Positions 59,925 through 64,000 of a DNA stretch of 64,000 nucleotides are shown here, one piece after another. The translations under genes were made by a program, and so were the position numbers. Below the pieces are notes generated by a model. It did not search any database, was not told where the DNA came from, and was given only the letters and a program-made list of their open reading frames with translations. Source of the DNA: Mixophyes australis. Taxonomy: Eukaryota; Chordata; Amphibia; Anura; Limnodynastidae. The stretch is from assembly GCA_036250195.1 (NCBI GenBank), contig JAVHZZ010000003.1, positions 331,375,694 through 331,439,693 of the forward strand, given 5' to 3'. How positions within the stretch are numbered: position 1 is the first letter of the stretch; the number at the start of each line of letters is the position of its first letter.

Positions 59925-60105
59925 GTGAAATGGCGCTGGATCGCAGCGGTACTTATAGAATCCAAAGCTCGCGAGATCCGAGATCCGACAACGTAACAAT
60001 GACGTTTTGCCTCATTCTCAATTCCGAGGGGGCGCGAAAGTACTCGGATCTGCTAAGTTCGGGTGTGTCCGGTTCTCGGGGAATCGAGCCTGAGGATCTT
60101 TAATA
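59925..60105 (-). mobile_element. 'tagagatg'-family hAT fragment, antisense
   Basis: On the minus strand it reads ggctcgattccccgagaacc, cacccgaacttagcagatcc, gaggcaaaacgtcattgtta and ggatctcgcgagctttggat, matching the left part of the element at 53304. The outermost tip is missing at 60105, where simple repeats begin. Confidence 0.75.
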
Positions 60106-60108
60106 CAT

Positions 60109-60161
60109 ATAGATATAGATATAGATAGATAGATAGATAGATATAGATAGATGTCTATATA

Positions 60162-60217
<56 letters not shown>
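60109..60217. repeat. Compound microsatellite (GATA)n then (GT)n
   Basis: About 45 bases of GATA/TAGA units (60109-60155), a short atgtctatatatgt link, then about 50 bases of GT (60166-60217). Antisense open frames of repeated His-Thr here are artefacts. Confidence 0.97.
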
Positions 60218-60218
<1 letters not shown>

Positions 60219-60872
60219 AAAATTAAATGCTCCTTTTCCATGTTTCCTATTTTTATTGTATTTCCTGGAGGACTGGGAACACATATATCTTAGCAGAAAT
60301 AGACAATGTTTTCTGCCATTACAAAAGTACTACAAAGGTGAACTAATGTACTCTGGCTTTTATAACAGCAGTTAAAAGACAGCACTGATAAGCTGCTCTT
60401 TCTTACATGAGCCACATCTTTAGCCATTGCAACAGCAGTAACGTAACTTTAAAACATTTATTTTTAGGATAAAATCTCTCTTGGATAATAGACTGTCTAA
60501 AAGGTTTTCCATTTTGTACAAGCAGAGTACAGTACAGAGTACAGAAAGTAAACCTTACTTCATCTTACCATCATATTACATTATATAGCAATCTCAGATC
60601 CTTTTTTTTATAAACAATGACTATTGACTATAAAGAAAAACATAAAAAAGCATTAAATACAGTTGAGAAGAGGGACATAAAAATCATGGTTCACTTCTGT
60701 TCTGTATACCTGAAACATTTCAAAGTGGCACTAGAGTATTTCATAGAGTAAGCGTACACAAACATCCGTATGTAGACATTTCCGTATCATCGACTTGTGC
60801 CTCCCTTATGCCTTGAGAGATGGAAAGGGGACAGACAGGGGTGGGTTAGCAGAAGCCTAGGACAGTCATAGT

Positions 60873-61194
60873 GGGCCTGATTCATTAGGGAAAGTAAAGC
60901 AAAAAAAATGAGTAACTTTGCACCTTGCCAATACCATGTTGCATAGGAGGGGGAGGTAAATTTAAAATGTAGGGACAGCTTTATAGTTGGGGAAAGACAT
61001 GTCCTAGATCAACTTTAAATTTCAGTGTAAAATTAAAGCTATCAAGTATTTGCTTTCTACATGATAAAGCAGCCAGTATTTAACTTGTGTGCAAAATAAT
61101 AAACTAATATACACCCTTTGCATTGTAACATGGTTTTGTTCAGGAGAAAAGTTACTCCTTTTTTTTACCTTACTTTCCTCAATGAATCAGGCCC
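60873..61194. mobile_element. Harbinger-like MITE, copy 4, 3-bp TSD
   Basis: Ends gggcctgattcattaggg and aatgaatcaggccc with agt on both sides (60870-60872 and 61195-61197). 322 bp, very close to copy 3, including ggacatgtcctagatcaa variants (gacatgtcctagatcaac). Confidence 0.92.
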
Positions 61195-61375
61195 AGTATG
61201 TTCATGTAATTGCCATGATGCGAATGTATCCACAAATACACATTTTAGGAAGGGTATCTCTTGCGATAGCTGGAGGGCTGGTGCAATGATATGCAATGAT
61301 GATGACCATCAGCAGCACTATCTAACTAGTTCTGATTACATATTGACCCCTCCAATTGACAGTCTTTAAATCAGT

Positions 61376-61612
61376 AGAGTGGTTGTCATAAGTTTGATGC
61401 CAACCAGGGCCATATCTGTGGGGTGTTTGTATGCTCCCCCCGTGTTTGCATGAGTTTAATTGGCTTTTGACAAAATGGACCCTAGTGTGTGCATGTGTGT
61501 GCTAGGGAGCTTAGATTGTAAGCTCAATGGAGCAGGGACGGATGTGAATGACTACATAACCTCTGTACCGCTAGCTCTGTGTAATATGACTGTGTCATAT
61601 CAATAAAGAATA
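61376..61612 (+). mobile_element. tRNA-derived SINE, deleted copy
   Basis: Contains gtggttgtcataagtttgat (box B region), atctgtggggtgtttgtatg, cccccgtgtttgcatgagtt, ttaattggcttttgac, then gggagcttagattgtaagct, atggagcagggacggatgtg and a (AAT)n-like end. The middle 'ttcctcccacactccaaaaa' part is deleted. Confidence 0.75.
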
Positions 61613-61719
61613 ATAAACAAAGCATAGTTTCTGTGTTCATGTTTTTTTAAAAGTAGAGAATGTTCATAAAGAATAAGAATGAAATCACCAGCTTATTTAC
61701 TGCTTTATTTTGAGAGTAG

Positions 61720-62000
61720 AACTAGAAATGAGTGGTTCAGATTCAGAGAAATCCAACAGAATCGAGATTTTGGGTTCCTAGTGAATCCGAGTGATGAATC
61801 GGTTCCTCGCGCCAAAATCGGATCTTAAAGCGAGGCAAAACGTAATTTTTGGGAAAATGTCGAATCTCGCAAGTTTTGGATCGATATCTTCTATATATAG
61901 CCCTCCCTTGTGTTCTCATCTGCCACTTCACAACAGACAGCGTGTAAATAGGATGACAGCTGCTGCAGTGCTCTGCTGTGAAAATCACATTTAAACTAGA
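61720..62000 (+). mobile_element. 'tagagatg'-family hAT fragment, diverged
   Basis: It shares with 53304 the blocks gaggcaaaacgtaatttttg, tcgaatctcgcaagttttgg and atatatagccctccct. The left end agaaatgagtggttcagatt is a mutated tip. The right end was not found. Confidence 0.65.
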
Positions 62001-62199
62001 CTACAGCATTAGACAGAGTGCAGGGGACAGAGGAAAGAATGGAATAGCTGTGATTGATAAATTATTTTAATGCCGTTTAATTCTCCAGAGATCAGTGAGG
62101 TAGAACACTTTGCAGATCAATGTTTCCATATATAGTACTATAGGAATGTGTAGCAAAAAATATTTTCTTATTACTTTTGCAGTACCGTGTTAGCCAGAA

Positions 62200-62350
62200 A
62201 AATCTATGTGATGTTAAATACTTCTGTGTCAAAAAAGACAAAAGTATTATAGAAGTAATACCTTAATTTGCTAACCAAAAACAATAAAATAAATAAAGGT
62301 ATCACTCCTATAATTCTTTTTGACATGAAAGTATTTAACATCACATTGTA
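62200..62350. mobile_element. Palindromic MITE
   Basis: The left arm tgatgttaaatacttctgtg then tcaaaaaagacaaaagtatt pairs with a right arm containing aattctttttgacatgaaag then tatttaacatcaca; the inner parts aagtaataccttaa and aaggtatcact also pair. The preceding gtaccgtgttagccagaaaa is a phrase I recall from frog repeats and may be part of the element. Confidence 0.6.
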
Positions 62351-63139
62351 CTATAGGAGTTAGACATCATTCAGAGCAAACTAGTCTTTAGTGGAGAAAA
62401 ACTGTGTGCTTTTGCTGGCTATTAGTAGCAGAATCCCAAAAAAACAATTAGATTGATTTATTTTAATTTTATGTATGTTTTTCTAGTGAAAGTAATGTTG
62501 CGTGGGCAGGGACATCTGTATTAAGTGGAAAAAAACTGGGTGTTTGTGTGTGGGTTGGCGGTCAGCAGCAGAACCCTTCCAAAAAACTACTATATTCTAA
62601 ACTTTTTAAAATATTTTTCAATTCTTGTGAAGATGTTAAGGGTCATTCAATGACACCTATATTAAGTGGGAAAAGAAGGGTGTTTGTGTGTGAAGGTTTT
62701 TTCTGGGTAATTTTGACATTCAGCGACCGCATGTAGAACATTGCTGCGGCTCCAAAAATAAAATGTCATCTGCCATGCCACCAACTAAAGCAAGTCCATT
62801 AGATAAATTAAACAAACATAAAAACTGAAATGTAAGGTGCAAAAGATAAAAATGCTGAAACACTATGCACACACTAAATTTAAAGAGTGAAGTGGCAGTA
62901 ACAATCAGATGTCATTAGATGGACAGAGGCATCAGTAGATATGGAATTTTCTGCATAGACAATGCTTTCTAGTGTAAAATGCATTTAAAAAGACGAGAAC
63001 TAAACCCCAGACCAAGTAGTGACACCCTCAGGGCTTGTTGCAGCACTTTCATCAATTTTGTTCTGTTTTCAACCATTAAATTGTAAAGTGCACAGTAAAC
63101 ATGTATTGACACAAGAATACATCAACACAGATGTATTTC

Positions 63140-63246
63140 TGCAGTCACTCTATTACATGTTGCACTTTTGTGTTGGTGCAAATATCATTCAGTGAATGCT
63201 CCTCCACACAGCAGGGATCAAATTTAAAAATGTACCCTCTCCAGCT
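63140..63246 (-). repeat. Dispersed repeat, copy B (inverted partner of 59281)
   Basis: On the minus strand it reads ctggagagggtacattttta, gatccctgctgtgtggagga, gcattcactgaatgatattt and caacatgtaatagagtgact, matching copy A 3.8 kb away in opposite orientation. Confidence 0.85.
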
Positions 63247-64000
63247 ATTTCCAGCAAAAGAGAGCAATTTTTCAATTGCATTGCAATTTTCAAGCCATGA
63301 GCAGCCAGTTCTGGTCACTAGCATATAAAAATGATGTTTGTTGAACAAAGGTTAACTATGGATCTGAATCAAAACTGTTCACATCTGTAGCAATGGGTTT
63401 TTGGAGCCAGTACCACAATGAAGAGGTTAAAAATCCAATTTAGTAAAAGTCCTGTAATAACAGGGTCTTAATGCTGATCTTCGTCAACAAAGTAGTAATC
63501 AGGGATAATAATTTATAGGTATGATTGACTGGAGTAGAGAGAAGCAAAATTGCAGCAATATTTCATGCTAATCAAATTTTGCAGTACAACATGATCAACA
63601 TGAGTTGCTTTGCTTTTGCTTTGTGATTCCACACTGTAATTGTAAATATGCATCTTGTTGAATTTTTAGACCATGAATTCTATTGTGCGATTTGGTTGGG
63701 GAAGGACCAAGAACACTTAAGACTGGAAACCACCAGAGAATAGTATGCAAATTTGTGGACAAATATGGAATGAGTTATATTTTTCTCTAAACAGCTTTAA
63801 AAAATATTACAAGACAAGGGTGAAAACACCTACACATATTGCATTAATTTTTCAAAAACTATTTACACACAGACATGTAGGTGAGGTGGGCAGGACTAGT
63901 ACAACCTGTAACCAATAATATCATGTGAATTTTAACAACAGCACAAAGATTCTTAGCACAGTCAAACCCATAGTGTCAAATAGACCTCTATATGTGTCAG

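Larger units (their letters stand above)
38393..64000 (-). other. PCSK2: PCSK2 intron 2 (partial, continues beyond window)
   Basis: At least 25.6 kb of intron upstream of exon 3. Identified content: a degraded LTR (about 40030-40415), a 23-bp duplication (41055-41105), a mariner-like element (43238-43912), palindromic MITEs (44252-44431, 55471-55650), an L1-like fragment with nested hAT (45120-46043), a 30-bp tandem repeat (46811-46955), three Harbinger-like MITEs (47261, 52285, 60873), an element at 49810-50567, SINE copies (50741-51043, 61376-61612), tagagatg-family hAT copies (53304, 59925, 61720), a hAT-like element with nested MITE (58379-59242) and compound microsatellites (60109-60217). 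Nothing nameable was seen in 38400-40020, 40420-41050, 41110-43230, 44440-45100, 46060-46800, 46960-47250, 47600-49800, 51050-52280, 53990-55460, 55660-57150, 57280-58370, 60220-60860, 62360-63130 and 63260-64000. No PC2 exon was found here. Confidence 0.8.

Noticed and set aside
60018..60284. Open frame with a long His-Thr repeat
   Set aside because: Translation of the (GT)n and (GATA)n microsatellite.
38393..64000. PCSK2 exon 2 (propeptide) expected on the minus strand
   Set aside because: I looked for the HHKQQLERDPR-like and FYHNGLAKAKRR-like coding blocks and found none. A translated search with a frog PC2 propeptide would settle it; a hit with splice sites would overturn this.

Overview
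The window is vertebrate nuclear DNA, most likely from a frog (Anura). It holds the middle of one gene, PCSK2 (neuroendocrine proprotein convertase 2, PC2), read on the minus strand. Seven consecutive coding exons splice in frame to 819 coding bases, or 273 residues. They run from the propeptide cleavage site (right, near 38.4 kb) through the catalytic Asp and His to the Asp of the oxyanion hole (left, near 0.2 kb). By human gene order, which I recall rather than looked up, these are exons 3 to 9. The catalytic Ser and P domain lie beyond the left edge. The signal peptide and most of the propeptide lie beyond the right edge, or in an exon I could not find. No other cellular gene is supported.

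Layout from left to right: exon 9 (64-279), intron 8, exon 8 (2901-3076), intron 7, exon 7 (4440-4528), intron 6 (10 kb), exon 6 (14492-14568), intron 5 (16 kb), exon 5 (30795-30832, only 38 bp), intron 4, exon 4 (36464-36572), intron 3, exon 3 (38279-38392), then more than 25 kb of intron 2 to the window end. About 98.7% of the window is intron.

The introns are AT-rich and packed with transposable elements typical of frog genomes. I could define several insertions to the base from their target-site duplications (TSDs). Five belong to hAT-like non-autonomous families with 8-bp TSDs. Four are copies of one Harbinger-like MITE with 3-bp TSDs. One is a 685-bp solo LTR with a 5-bp TSD. One is an L1-like 3' fragment with an 11-bp TSD that itself carries a hAT insertion. 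There are also L2-like LINE 3' ends, tRNA-derived SINEs sharing their 3' tail with those LINEs, long palindromic MITEs, several minisatellites and simple repeats.

The frog assignment rests on the repeat families (the 'gattcattaagga' termini, the CCAAT-like 'agcaaccaatcag' palindromes, the 'tagagatg' hAT family), which I recognise from anuran genomes by memory. The species cannot be named. I found no bacterial-style operon, CRISPR array or new enzymatic system. The interest lies in the repeat biology and in the conserved PC2 catalytic features.
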